From Colius striatus (taxonomy: Eukaryota > Chordata > Aves > Coliiformes > Coliidae): a stretch of 64,000 nucleotides of DNA. Where the stretch lies: the NCBI RefSeq assembly GCF_028858725.1, contig NC_084768.1, positions 1,781,853-1,845,852 on the forward strand. Direction: 5' to 3'. The position numbers and the translations under genes were made by a program. The notes under the pieces are model-generated. The model worked only from the letters and a program-made list of their open reading frames with translations. It had not been told where the DNA came from and ran no database searches. Shown here piece by piece: positions 22,229-37,480 of the stretch (the first letter of the stretch is position 1; each line of letters opens with the position of its first letter).

Positions 22229-23517
22229 TCTCCCCCGTTTTCTTTTTGGACAATGATATTAGGCTGCCACATCCTCTCAAATGTTCTTTCTATTGTCCGT
22301 TGAATACAATTTATGAAACAGGGAAACACAAACAATACAAATAAAACAATACCCATAAAGCCAATTCCATACATTATAACAGTTTGCAACCAAGGGCCTG
22401 TTCCCCATCCCTTAAACCATCCTTCAAGTCCTAATCCCTCTTCTTGTTTCAACTGATGTAATCCCTGTTGAAGTTCTTTCAGTTTGGCATGTATCGAGGT
22501 GGAATGGTCCGACAGGTTCATACAACACATGCCCTCAAATCCTTCACATCCATGTCCGTGGGCTAATAAATAAAAGTCTATGGCAGCTCTATTTTGTAAC
22601 ACCGCATGATTTACACTTTGGACGTCAACTGTTAACATATCAATCATTTCTGAAGTTTTATTTACCTCATCTTTAGTCCCATATCCTAACTGTTTAGCCA
22701 AGTTCATGGCCGTATTGGCTGCTCCTCCTGGCAAAAGGGTGGCAACTATGACTTGCTTCAGTTCACTCCAAAATCGTGGGGGACCAATATCAGTACAATC
22801 AAACTCATAATAACTACGTTTTTTGTGGGAGCTGTTATCATGGTCAGTAAGCTGCATTAGCGCGGTTAAGTTAGGGTGGGATAAAGAGAGTTTCCCCAAA
22901 GAACAGGGTCCACCCGGGGGATTTACTGGTATTCCGCTCCAGACTCTTTCTCCACAGATTAAAAATATACCCGTGGGCAATTTCTTCGGTGATGTAATAC
23001 TAGAGCCATTACAGCTGGAATGCAATTGCTTAAATACCGTTTCTGACTTTAAAGAAGAGTCTAAGGTGGCCCAATATTTTCCATTTCTATTAAAGTCGTG
23101 GATATCCTGTGACATAAAACTTACCCAATTTCCCCCAGTTCCATTAGTACCAAAGCTTGCCTTGGCACTTCCAAACAGGTCTATTTCCTCAGGGGATGAG
23201 GCTAATGTGGTATTAAGGGACTTAATTATCTCACATTGACCTATCCCGTGATCATCGCTAATTGTGTTCAGCCCCGTCCTATTACACAAGGTGTTATTGT
23301 CTACTAGTCCACAAAATTCCTCCGGATTCCACACGGGCAATCCTATCAAACATGTTTTAAAAGGATTAATAACCCCTCCCAAACTAAGACAAGGAGATGA
23401 TCGACCAGTTTGATTAGCAAAGGTTATCCAAATATTATCTCTAGGCTGATTAAAATGCGTCAAGCTGTTAGCAATGATAGTTACACTAAAAGCTATGGTT
23501 ATAACAAAACACCTCAT
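22201..23517 (-). CDS. env: Open env reading frame of ERV-A (438 aa)
   Basis: Retroviral envelope precursor with no stop or frame change over 438 codons. Visible parts in order: a hydrophobic leader (about residues 1-18), a surface region with many N-x-S/T sites, a dibasic cleavage site HKKR near residue 232, a hydrophobic stretch (VATLLPGGAANTAMNLA), a heptad-like segment, the CX6CC motif (CEGFEGMCC near residues 330-338), a membrane anchor (about 375-400) and a short tail. The TM subunit pattern is of the alpharetrovirus/gamma type, while the adjoining integrase is betaretroviral, so the element is mosaic. The frame overlaps the polypurine tract and U3 at its end. It begins 12 nt after the pol stop; expression would need splicing or an outside promoter, since its own 5' half is missing. 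Whether the protein is made or selected is unknown. Confidence 0.85.
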   Translation of the reverse strand: MRCFVITIAFSVTIIANSLTHFNQPRDNIWITFANQTGRSSPCLSLGGVINPFKTCLIGLPVWNPEEFCGLVDNNTLCNRTGLNTISDDHGIGQCEIIKSLNTTLASSPEEIDLFGSAKASFGTNGTGGNWVSFMSQDIHDFNRNGKYWATLDSSLKSETVFKQLHSSCNGSSITSPKKLPTGIFLICGERVWSGIPVNPPGGPCSLGKLSLSHPNLTALMQLTDHDNSSHKKRSYYEFDCTDIGPPRFWSELKQVIVATLLPGGAANTAMNLAKQLGYGTKDEVNKTSEMIDMLTVDVQSVNHAVLQNRAAIDFYLLAHGHGCEGFEGMCCMNLSDHSTSIHAKLKELQQGLHQLKQEEGLGLEGWFKGWGTGPWLQTVIMYGIGFMGIVLFVLFVFPCFINCIQRTIERTFERMWQPNIIVQKENGGDVGSFWRLG

Positions 23518-23529
23518 TATTCATTAAAT

Positions 23530-24290
23530 TCACTGTCTTTTTGTTATATAACCTTCAGTCTTTTGATTGTTAGCCAGTCCTCCAATGACCACAAGACGAG
23601 GGTGTATGTATTCTTCAATCTCTTCCTGTCCTTTTTCGTCAGATGGTTGGATCTCCGCAGCTTCAAGGACAGCTCTTGTCCACCTGGCTGGCACCCAAAT
23701 GGATCCTGTGGGAGAATCAACACACAAATACCCACGTCCCCAGTATAATACTTTGGCCGGAGGCTGCCATATCCCTGTTTTAGGGTCACGATATTTAACC
23801 CATATTTCTTTCTTTCTCTCCTTTTGTGCCTTTGGATTATGATGTATTATTGCAGGTGGTAGCTTCTGTTCCCCAAACACACACAGGTGGTTCATAACAA
23901 ATAAGGCCTTTAACAATTTCATATGTGGGTCTTTAACATCCCCATATTTGCCAAGATATCTTTTTAGAGTCCCATTAGCTCTTTCTATTATGGTCTGTCC
24001 TGTGGGGGAATGGGGAATCCCTGCTACATGTTTAACTCCCCACTGCCTCATAAACTGTTCTATGCTTCTACTTATATAGGTTGGCCCCTCGTTTGCCTTT
24101 ATTTTCTGAGGAATTCCCATTATTGCAAAACAACTATATAAATGACACTCCACATGTATGGCCCTCTCCCCTGTCTGTGCTGTTGCCCAAACGAATTTGC
24201 TCCATGTGTCTATGGTTACATGCACATATTTTAGTCTTCCAAACTCTGCCACATGAGTGACATCCATCTGCCAAACTTCAACCCCTTGTT
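23530..24290 (-). pseudogene. Integrase fragment of ERV-A, catalytic residue changed
   Basis: Betaretrovirus (ERVK)-type integrase from the catalytic core to the C-terminus: VWQMDVTHV, HVTIDTWSKFVWA, GIPHSPTGQTIIERANGTLK, and WGRGYLCVDSPTGSIWVPAR with the C-terminal tail. The second catalytic Asp position reads Asn (KANEG in place of the usual D-N-G). RT, RNase H and the zinc-binding part are absent. At 24290 it meets sequence similar to the LTR at 26148-26263, marking a recombination or deletion joint. Confidence 0.8.
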
Positions 24291-24417
24291 TACACCATGT
24301 GCTCACACCTGCCACCACCAGCACCTCCTCTCACTCCACCCTGTGCCCACCTCTTCTGTACCTTTCACCTCTCACGTTACAACCCGAGATCTTCCGGATG
24401 CCTACCACATCTCCCCC
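24291..24417 (-). mobile_element. ERV-B 3' LTR start with polypurine tract
   Basis: On the minus strand a GGAGGGGGAGA polypurine tract (24406-24417) precedes TGTGGTAGGCATC, the start of U3. About 110 bp match the LTR at 26148-26263 before the sequence switches into ERV-A integrase, so this LTR is truncated. Confidence 0.65.
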
Positions 24418-26020
24418 TCCCTATGGTCGATGACTCCAGTGTCCTGTGGCACGGGCTGATACATAACGTGTCTGCCCAGCACATATGCTAGCTGAGCCAA
24501 TTGCAGGAAGATATGATCAGGTGCTGGTCGTGTTCCACTTCACTATTCAATCCTGCCAATAGTTGAGTGACTCCATCTTGATCTGCATCACGGTGAGCAC
24601 TCCGAGAAACATGTCAATCTGCAAGAGAGACTCAGTAGACCGTTATATCTTCTACGCCCCATGCTCTCCCCCTCCCTAAGACGGTTGAGCTGTACTTTTA
24701 AAGTAGTGTGAGCACATTTAACGATCGCCCGTCCCTGGCTAGTGTGAGGGATACCGTGGCTCAATGCATGGGGATAGCTGGTATGTCCATGACCCCTGCG
24801 GGCAGCCTATAACTCAAATTTTACTAACAAGCATCAGACCCTTACAATCAGCAGCAAAGCCAGCGTGTTTATAGTACTTCTAATTGGTCCTTTCTCTAAA
24901 AGCCAGCTGTAGTTTTCTGCGAGAAGCCTTGCAGTTTCACACGCTGCCTCAGCCTCCTCCTTGCTCCAAGTTGTTATCTCGTAGGTATTTTTGCTTCTTT
25001 GTTTCTCACAGTAGAGAGCAGCTCAAGGACAATCTGCACATTAGTTTTAACAACTCATGCCTGGTAAGCTGCTTCTTATACACTGAAAAAAAAGCACAGC
25101 TGACAAAGAAAGTTATTATACTTGAGCTAAAGGTAAAATCTCTAGCAGGTCTATGTTGCAAAGTTGTATGGCTGATACTGCTTACATTACTAATCAAGTC
25201 TTCTAATGTCATTGAGGTTTGGTTACTTTGTTTGCTAGGCCAGTATCCTAATTTGCATAGTTGAGTTAATAAAGCAGATACTCCTACACCTGGAGCAAAT
25301 ATACTAGTTGCTATTATTGTTGAGGGAGACCAAAGGTAACATGGTCATCACATTTGCCAGTAAATGCATGCACAAATTGTTTTGGACAATGATGTTTCTA
25401 AATCATTGTGTGATTAGGCATCAAGATCGTCAGTTGTTCCAAACTGCGTGGTCCCCTTTGTAATCTCGAGGGTATTCCAGGCCATGCCTGGTCCCCACAG
25501 ATCAGAAAAATTCCCTTTGGTAACTGTACAGGCACAAGACCTGTACAAGACACAAGACCTTCTTTTTGGTGAAGTATAATTGCACTGAGATGTTGTGTTC
25601 TTATACACGCCCAGGATGGGATCCACATTCTGTCCCAAATGTTTTGGTATTGCTGGTAAAATTAAACATAACACAAAAATCCATCTTTATAGATCCCAAT
25701 AAATTCTAACTCCTGTGGCTCTGTTGCCATTGTTGGCAACCATGAAATGATCAAATCCCAGCTGTCAGCTTTGCCATTGCCCTGAACTAAGGCATTTGTT
25801 TTTAATGCATTTGGTACAGGCCATTGTGCCACATCTGATGGAACTCCCACCAAACAGGTAGAAAAAGGATTATCTGGAGAGGCCATTGATAAACATATTG
25901 TAGGGGGCTCTGGCTCACTCCGTGCCGGCCCCGGCGGCGCAGTCGGTATTACTCTCTCCTGCGTTTTGTCTCTCCTCACGTGCCCCATGGAGCCCAGTCT
26001 AACGTGGGGTCGCGCCATCA
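24418..26020 (-). pseudogene. ERV-B env remnants
   Basis: Minus-strand surface-protein pieces at 26020-25662 (PDNPFSTCLVGVP) and 25674-25400 ([26 protein letters not shown]), then TM-subunit pieces near 25310-25150 (TSIFAPGVGVSALLTQL, NVSSISHTTLQHR). They parallel ERV-A env but carry several frame changes, and the TM loop cannot be followed. 24418-25000 holds only degraded env or 3' untranslated sequence. No gag or pol lies between this env and the LTR at 26263, so the internal genome is env only. Confidence 0.7.
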
Positions 26021-26049
26021 CCATATGTTGCCGCTACCGGCAACGTCAC

Positions 26050-26263
26050 CAGGCCGCCGGCACGGATCACTCAGCCCAGCCCCGCTGAGGGGAAGAGATC
26101 ACTGCATGCCCAGTATGGGTGATGCTTTATTCCAACTCATCATTTACACCATGTGCTTTCATCTGCTACCACTAGCACCTCCTTTCACTCCACCCAGGGC
26201 CCACCTCTTCTGTACTCTCCATCTCTCACGTTACAACCCGAGATCTTCCAGACGCCTAAAACA
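26050..26263 (-). mobile_element. ERV-B 5' LTR and primer-site region
   Basis: The minus strand starts TGTTTTAGGCGTCTGGAAG at 26263 and has AATAAAGC near 26130. After the LTR, TGGCGCGACCCCACG at about 26018-26004 resembles a primer-binding site. Env-like coding begins within the next 30 bp, without gag or pol. Confidence 0.55.
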
Positions 26264-26609
26264 CCCCTTGAAACCCAGAGACAGACCATCTGCTCTCTCC
26301 CTCCTGAGCAAGGCTGGCGTGAGCATGGAAGGGGCTGAGAGCAGCCGTGTCCCAGGGCTGGGTGTCCAGCCAGGGCTGGGCTGCTGAGATGGCCCCTACC
26401 TGCAGGGCAGAGGGAGGGCAGCCAGGCAGTGCTGCAGGGACACAAGGAGGCAAAGGGGGCTCTTTCATTCTTTCAACCTTTTATTTTTATCACTCTCTGC
26501 AAACAGCTTTTCAGCTTCTACTTCCTCCTACCTAATGGCTACTGCTAAGGACCTACAACGAAGGAGAGGGGCACAGCCCAGTCCTGCACATCAAGCACAG
26601 TCCTGCTGC

Positions 26610-28999
<2,390 letters not shown>

Positions 29000-29060
29000 T
29001 GCTGCGGCAACACGCGGCAGCTGCCAGAGCCGAGGGAGGGCTCGTGCCCAGCAGCGCTGC

Positions 29061-29160
29061 GGCCCATGCAATGCCCGCAGTGCTGGCGCTGCCCGCGGCA
29101 CCTCGGCCCCGGGGCTGATGTCACAGAGCCGCTGCCTGCGGGCGCTGGGGCGGGGGCCAT
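29061..29160 (-). promoter_or_regulatory. Promoter block of acrosin-like 1 with CRE-like site
   Basis: A 100-bp block 60-160 bp upstream of the ATG is strongly conserved with 35661-35760. It contains TGATGTCA on the plus strand (TGACATCA on the gene strand) at 29117-29124, one base from the cAMP-response element TGACGTCA, inside CCCCGGGGCTGATGTCACAG. CREM-type factors act through such sites in spermatids, so testis control is a reasonable inference. No TATA box is evident. Confidence 0.6.
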
Positions 29161-29760
29161 TCTGCCTGGGGCACCACGCAGGGGGCCAGCAGGGGAGGGA
29201 GGCACAAGCAGGGATGGGACACCCCTCCCGCAACAAACTGCAGCACAGACTGTGCTCCAGGGGCCTGGGGAGAACGTGGCCGTGCTGCCTCTGGCAGCTG
29301 GCGGCAGCAGCAGCTCACACAAGTGAAAGAGCGTCTCTCTGACTCAACCAGAGTTTAGTTCTTGCCTCTTCCCAAGGAGGACTCTGTTTCCAGGTCCTAC
29401 CAGCAGCCAGCTGCCTGTAGCCCTTTTTCCGCTTGTGCACAGCTTTGCAGCTCATCTGTGCACCTGCTTCCACTCCAAGTGCCTACATGAGAATGCAAAT
29501 CTCTTTGGCATGAAAAAACAAAGGAGGTTTCATGCTTGGTGTTTCTTGTCAGTACTTTGCATCTCTCTGTGCTTCACCTCAGGCAGCTGTGTCCCTGCAG
29601 CCCAGAGAGCTCTGTGCTGGAAGAGAAGCAGAAGCAGAATCGTTTCTTGTACAAGCATCCCCTCTACTTATACCCCCCTGTGCTGCTTTAGCCTGGTGGC
29701 CACCCGGTCATTAAATCACTCCCCCTCCTAAACTGCACAGGAGAGAGAGAGAAATATAAC
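29161..29760. other. No gene recognised
   Basis: Unique-looking sequence upstream of acrosin-like 1. Open frames on both strands look like chance. Confidence 0.4.
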
Positions 29761-29769
29761 AAACCACTT

Positions 29770-30490
29770 GTGAGTTAAGGACAGAGAGCTCACTCAGCAA
29801 TGAGCATCACGGGCAAAACAGACTCAACTTGGGGAGAAAAAGGTTTGATTATTATAAAATAAGAGCAGGGAGATGAAAAATAAAACTGAAGCTTAAACAC
29901 ACCTCCCCCCACCCCTCCTCTTCCCAGGAGTCCCCTTCCTTCCCCCCAGCAGTGCAGACCATGGGGGTTGTGGGCAGTTCATCACAGATGGACTTTGTCG
30001 CTGCTGCTGCTCAGGGGGAGGCCTCCTCACACTTCCCACTGCTGCACTGTGGGCTCCCTCCCACGGGAGACAGTCCCTCCCCAACTGCTCCAGCGTGGCT
30101 CCTTCCCGTGGGCTGCAGCTCCTCACCGACTGCTCCAGCCTGGGGCCTGCCATGGGGGCAGCTCCTCACACCCTGCCCCAGCAGGGGTCACCCACAGGAG
30201 AACAGTCCCATAGGGACAGACTGCTCCAGCCCAGGGCCCTCACAGGCTCACAAGTCCTGACAGCAACCCTGCTCTGCACGGGCACCTCCCCACAGACTCC
30301 CAGCTCCTGCCAGGAGCTCGCTCCAGGATGAGCTTCCAGCACAGTCACAGCCTCCTGCAGGCATCCACCCGCTGCGGCCTGGGCTCCTCCACGGGCTGCC
30401 AGTGGGTCTCTGCTTCCCTGTGGCCTCCGTGGACTTCAGGGGGACAACCTGCTTCACCACGCTCCTCCCCACATATCACAGGGAAGCCTT
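29770..30490. repeat. Probable avian dispersed repeat with degenerate internal units
   Basis: Repeated motifs such as CTGCTCCAGC, GGGCTCCT and CCACGGGCTGC recur at irregular 40-60 bp spacing. I recognise this style from avian interspersed (probably retroviral) repeats but cannot name the family or place its ends. Confidence 0.4.
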
Positions 30491-30639
30491 TCCAGTGCCT
30501 AAGCACCCTCCTCCCCTCCTTCCCCACTGACCCTGGGGTCTGCCCAGATGTTTTCACATTCTCCCTCCCTGTGGCTGCTGCAGTTTTGCAACTGACCAAC
30601 AGCTTCTTCTCCAATCTGTTCTTCACAGTCAGTAACTGG

Positions 30640-31235
30640 CCGGCAGAGACACCGAGCCAAAGTGGCAACGTCCCGCCCCAAAAACAACCCAGGCCAGGGG
30701 CAGGCGCCCCACAGCGCCGCGGCTCCCTCCTGAGCTGCAGCCACCGGCCCCTGCGCAGAGATGGCTCCAGCAGCAAGGCCCAAGGCAGCAGCAGGAGAGA
30801 GGGACCCGGCCCTGCCGCAGCGATTCCTGACCCGGGAGGGCTCCGGGAGCCCTTCGAGCTGCTGCCACCCCTCTCTGGGGCCAGACTCGCTCCCCCGTTC
30901 CCGCGGCACCGCATCGAGCGGCGTTTACACACGTACAGCACGAGGGAAGCGCCGGGGGGGGTTGGGGCAGGACGCGAAGTTTTGGGGTGACCGAACGGCC
31001 CCGGCAGCGCGAGCGGCGGCGCGAGCAGGGCACGAGCGCGGGCTGCGCGCGGGGCACGCTGGGAAGCCGCGGCCCCGCCCCCTCCGCCGCACGGCGCCTC
31101 CCGCCGGGCGCCGCCGCACAACTACAACTCCCGTCAGGCACCGCGGCTCCCGCCCGCGGCTTTGGGCCACAGCGAGGCGCTGGGGGTGATGGGAAATGGA
31201 GTCTGCGGGCCGAGAACGAGCGTCCACACCTCCCA
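30640..31235. promoter_or_regulatory. CpG-rich island with ZNF143-like motif
   Basis: Very GC-rich, with dense CpG (GCGAGCGGCGGCGCGAGCAG and similar). ACTACAACTCCCGTCAGGCA at about 31120 resembles the ZNF143/SBF promoter element (ACTACAACTCCCAGCATGC type). No exon is recognised on either side and the satellite array starts at its right edge, so it may be an orphan or relocated promoter. A block at 31172-31232 recurs inverted at 37345-37405. Confidence 0.55.
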
Positions 31236-31936
31236 GTTTTAGGCTCTGGATCCTAGTTTTTAAGATTAAACCCCTGGTTTTAGGGTCTAAATCCTTGTTT
31301 TTGGGGTCTAAAGAATCAGTTTTAGGGTCTAAATCCTCTTTTTCAATATAAACCCCCTGTTTAAGGGTCTAGATCCTAATTTTAATGCCAAAACTACTAG
31401 TTTCAGGGATTTATCTGTTTTGGTCTAAACCCCCTGTTTTAAGGTCTAAATCCTGATTTTTGGGTCTACACCCTCGGTTTTAGGGTCTAAATCATCATTT
31501 TTTGGGGTCTAAACTGTAGTTTTAGGGTCTAAATCTTTGGGTTTCGGTCCTAAACATCTAATTTCAGGGTCTAAATCATCAATTTTGGTCTCAATCAACT
31601 GTATTAGGGTCTAAATCTTCACTTTTGGGTCGAAATCCAGAGTTTTAGGGTCTAAATCCTGATTTTTGGGGGCCTAAATTGTATTTTTTAGGGTTTAAAT
31701 CTTCCTTTTAGATCTATACCACCTAAATCCCTAGTTTTAGGATCTAAATCCTTGTATTTGGGGGTCTAAACCCATTGTTTCAGGGTCTAAACCCTCATTT
31801 TTGGGGTCTAAAGTCTAGTTTTCAGGGTCTAAATCCTCATTTTTTGGTCTAAACCCACAGCTTTAGGGTCTAAATCCTCAGTTTTTGGGCCTAAAGTCTA
31901 GTTATTAGGGTCTAAATCCTCGTTTTAGGTCTATAC
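31236..31936 (+). repeat. 21-bp satellite array, copy 2 (inverted relative to copy 1)
   Basis: About 33 units of 20-21 bp reading GGTTTTAGGGTCTAAATCCT-like on the plus strand, the reverse complement of the array at 20669-21395. Units are diverged, so it is not a recent expansion. It is bounded by the CpG island on the left and an LTR on the right. Confidence 0.95.
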
Positions 31937-32516
31937 TGTTATGGACTAAAAAGCTGTCACATCTGTTTTCTTCTATAAAGGAATTTATTAATTAATGTTT
32001 AACAGAAAATAAAGACATTTAGCAAGCGGTAAATGAGCAAAACAGCGCTGGGTGAGCGGGGAAACACAGTAGTTCCGCCACGGCACACTTTGGCCTTCTA
32101 TTTCCCGCCTTATATAAGATTTCAATGCTGTCCACACGCCTGAACATAGTCCATGATTGGGTTCCGAAATGTCCAGCTTTTACGTCGGAGATCTTCATTG
32201 GTCATCCTTAGGATTTAAAGTTCTTTTTCCTCTGCATTTGCTGTAGATCGGATGTCCCGATATTCCCAATTTGGTCTGTATTCCTCTGCACTTGCTGTAG
32301 ATCGGATGTCCCAATATTCCTAATTTGGTCCTTTTTGGGGTCCAGCAGTACTCCTGTTCCCTCTTGATTACTTATTTTTAAGCACAATTACAGTGTCCCC
32401 ATAGCCCATTTTCAGGTCCACCCCTAGATATCTATAAAGAAACAGAACTGAGAGCTGACCATTCGGACACTTATCTCTCTAAAACACTGCATATTAAGTT
32501 TGTCACACCTAACACA
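31937..32516 (-). mobile_element. LTR, 580 bp, next to the satellite
   Basis: On the minus strand it starts TGTGTTAGGTGTGACA and ends GTCCATAACA. It has a TTATATAAGG TATA box near 32110 and AATAAA near 31990, in the right order for a minus-strand LTR. Within it a 53-bp unit (CTGTAGATCGGATGTCCC...) is repeated twice at about 32228-32335. No primer site or coding region adjoins it and no target duplication is evident. Confidence 0.75.
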
Positions 32517-32544
32517 TATTTTTCTTAAACTCTTATTATTTTAA

Positions 32545-32635
32545 ATACTATATTTATTATGATCAATAAACACTCTATATTATGATCAATACACACTTTA
32601 TATTATGATCAATACACTATATTATTTATTACACT
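32545..32635. repeat. AT-rich tandem repeat
   Basis: Three to four copies of a unit of about 24 bp containing TATATTATGATCAATACAC. Confidence 0.8.
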
Positions 32636-32689
32636 CGGGGTCTCTGTGAAAGGATTCTCGCCCTGAAGAGAGAAGATTCACAGTGCTCA

Positions 32690-33240
32690 GCGGCACAGAG
32701 CCCAGTGTGCGGCCTGTGGGCAGTGGAGTTCCACAGGGATGGGCTCTGGGGCCGGTCTGGTTCAACATCTCCGTCAGGGAGCTGGGGGAGGGCACAGACG
32801 GACCCTCAGCGAGTTCCCTGCTGGCACCAAACTGGGAGCACTGACTGAGTGCCCAGAGCCTGAGCTGCCTGGCAGGGAGAGCTGGGCACAGAGGAACCTG
32901 CTAGGGGCAGCAAGGGCAGAGTGGTGCAGCTGGGCAGGAACAAGCCCAGCACCAGCCCAGGCTGGGGCTGAGCTGCTGGAGAGCAGCTCCAGGAGAGGGA
33001 CCTGGCAGTGCTGGGGGAGAACAAACCAGCCCTGAGCAGCAGCTTGTCCTGTTGCTACATACCGTAGAAAAAGGGATGTCCCAACCTCCTGACACCCAGC
33101 AGTGAGGTATTTGTAAATGTTAATGAGCTCTCCCCTCAGTCTCCTCCAGACTAAACAGCCCCAGTTCCCGCAGCCTTTCCTCGTATGGAAGATGTTCCAG
33201 TCCCCTGAGCATCTTGGTGGCCCTGCACTGGCCACTCTCC
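32690..33240. mobile_element. Two CR1 fragments in opposite orientation
   Basis: 32690-33050 is plus strand (CCACAGGGATGGGCTCTGGG, GAGGAACCTGCTAGGG). 33060-33240 is minus strand (CTCAGTCTCCTCCAGACTAA, CATCTTGGTGGCCCTGCACT). Both are truncated. Confidence 0.88.
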
Positions 33241-33562
33241 ACAAGTTCTGTGTCTCTTTTGTGCTGATGACAGGTTGCTCCTAAAATTTCTTGTGATTCC
33301 AACACACCAACTTTAATGCAGCTGTACATGAGCCCAGCTCCACAGGGACTGAGCAATGGACTGAGGCACAACGTGCTGTGCAAACAGGCAGCTTTATTGA
33401 CTACACTAAGTCTCCTTCAGCCTTTGTGTGTGCTGAGAGGAGCATGGGGAGGACAGAGCAGGTGTGGGACACAGGGGCTGCCCTTGGAGCAGCGGGCAGT
33501 GCCCCAGGGGGAAATGGTGGTGGCACAGCGCAGCCTGCACTGGGTCCTGGCCACGCTGCTGC

Positions 33563-35614
<2,052 letters not shown>

Positions 35615-35660
35615 GTCTAGTAGCATGTGGCCAGAAAGTGCTGGTGACCACCAACAGTGG

Positions 35661-35760
35661 GGCCGATGCTGTGCCTGCAGTGCTCACGCTGCCCACAGCA
35701 CCTCGGCCCCGGGGCTGATGTCACAGAGCCGCTGGTTACGGATGCTGGGCGTGGGGGATT
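35661..35760 (-). promoter_or_regulatory. Promoter block of acrosin-like 2 with CRE-like site
   Basis: Matches 29061-29160 at a constant offset of 6600 bp, including CACCTCGGCCCCGGGGCTGA and TGATGTCA at 35717-35724, about 103 bp above the ATG. Conservation here exceeds that of the introns. Confidence 0.6.
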
Positions 35761-35764
35761 CCGT

Positions 35765-36335
35765 GTGGGGCACCAAGGGGGAGTCCAGGTAAAGGGGGGG
35801 TGTGGCATGATTACTGAAGTGCCCTGGAAATGAAAACTTACATTGAAACTGATAATAAAGCACATATTAAACATCAGCATTGCTCACCAGTTAAGGAAAG
35901 GGATAAAATGAAGTAGGCTCACAGGGTGGATACAGCTGCTGCTGGTCAGTGAGGAATCCACAGCACAGTAATTCCCTGCAAATACTCCATGGAGTGTGGA
36001 GCAGAGGGGAGGCTCTGTGGTCAGACTCTGCGACGATACATGGGAAGGAGATGCTCCTCTAGAGCTGATAAGCAGCATTTTAGTACCCTGAGCCAAAGGT
36101 CTGTCAAACCTGCCCTTTGGGTGCACTTTGCTCATGATAATGTCATTATAATACCAAAATACACCTCTGTCCTGAAGGCCACCGGCCTCTGAGGTGCCAC
36201 CACTCCTTGAGCCTGTGCCCTGAATTCTTTGTAACTCACAGCTTTAAATGCAAGGCAAGAGAATTTTACACCAATCCTAATAAGCTTTGGAGGTTATTGT
36301 GTGTTTATGTGACTAAAGTCACTCAAACTCCATCT
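35765..36335. other. No gene recognised
   Basis: AT-richer sequence upstream of acrosin-like 2. Nothing recognisable is seen. Confidence 0.4.
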
Positions 36336-36337
36336 TG

Positions 36338-36944
36338 AAGGTGAAGAAAAAGCATCCTGGGATGCACCAAGGAGAGTGTGGGCGGCAGGTCAAGGTTCTT
36401 ATCCCTCTCTACTCTTCCCTGATGAGGCCTCATCTGGAGTCCTGTGTCCAGTTCTGGGCTCCTCAGCTTAAGAGGGACAGAGAACAGCTGGAGAGAGGCC
36501 AGTGCAGGGCCACCAAGATGATCAGGGGAATGGAACATCTTTCATATGAGGAAAGGCTGTGGGACCTGGGGCTGTTTAGTCTGGAGAAGAGGAGACTAAG
36601 GGGAGACCTTATTAACATTTATACATATCTAAAGGGTGGGTGTCAGGAGGCTGGGACATCCCTCTTTTCTATAGTAGCTAGTAACAGGACAAGGGGTGAT
36701 GGGATGAAGCTGGAACACAAAAAGTTCCATTGAGACATACGAAAAAACTATATTACAGTGAGGTGAGGGAGCCCTGGCCCAGGCTGCCCAGGGACTGTGT
36801 GGATGCCCCTTGCTGGGAGGTTATCAAGACCCGCCTGGACATGTTCCTGTGTGACCTGATCTAGGTGGGAGCTGCTTCTGCAAGGGGGTTGGACTGGATG
36901 ATCTCTAAAGGTCCCTTCCCGTTGTGTGATTCCATGATTCTCTG
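36338..36944 (+). mobile_element. CR1 3' segment
   Basis: Runs from GCATCCTGGGATGCACCAAG through GACCTGGGGCTGTTTAGTCT to GGTTGGACTGGATGATCTCT and a TGATTCCATGATTCT end. It is close in sequence to the fragments ending at 21811 and 39035. Confidence 0.9.
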
Positions 36945-37480
36945 TGCAGAGCACTGGGCAATGGGGCATGGGAGCAGTGGGATAAAAATGTAGCAGAAGC
37001 CACTTGGGTGGTTAACAGCAGAGCTTCAACTGACCGTCCTGGTCCTGCCCAAACAAAACCCCTGCACGCTGTGGGAGGAGAAGAGGTCCCTGGAGTGCAC
37101 CCAGGGCAGTGGCTGGGGAAGGCAGGATGGGCTGCACCTCCCATGGGAAAGGGCAAACCCGCTGGTGCGATGGTCTGTGCCCAGGAGCCTGGCTGTACTT
37201 GGTGGGTGATGAGAAAGGATGGGGAGACTCGATGTGTGCCTCGAGGAGACTGAACCTTGTGGAAAAGTAACGTGTGATGCAAGTTGTGTGTTGTAGGAAG
37301 TAACAGGGCAGGAACAGGCTGAACTGATGAAGAATGAGACGTGGAGGCTCGTTGGCGCCTCGCAGACTCCATTTCCCATCACCCCCAGCGCCTTGTTCTG
37401 TCTGTGATACCGTCTTTGAGGAACGCGAAGGAAAAGGACAGCTGCAAAGACTCTCAGCTGTCTGGGGACTTGGCTGCACT
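36945..37480 (-). mobile_element. LTR-like fragment joined to a CR1 end
   Basis: The first 65 bp match the U5 end of the ERV-A LTR (21812-21876). The rest differs from that LTR and is unidentified. 37345-37405 is an inverted match to part of the CpG island at 31172-31232 (ACTCCATTTCCCATCACCCC). Confidence 0.5.

Noticed and set aside
30328-31256. Long overlapping frames of 170-258 codons in the CpG island
   Set aside because: High GC content depletes stops; frames overlap on both strands with no known motif.
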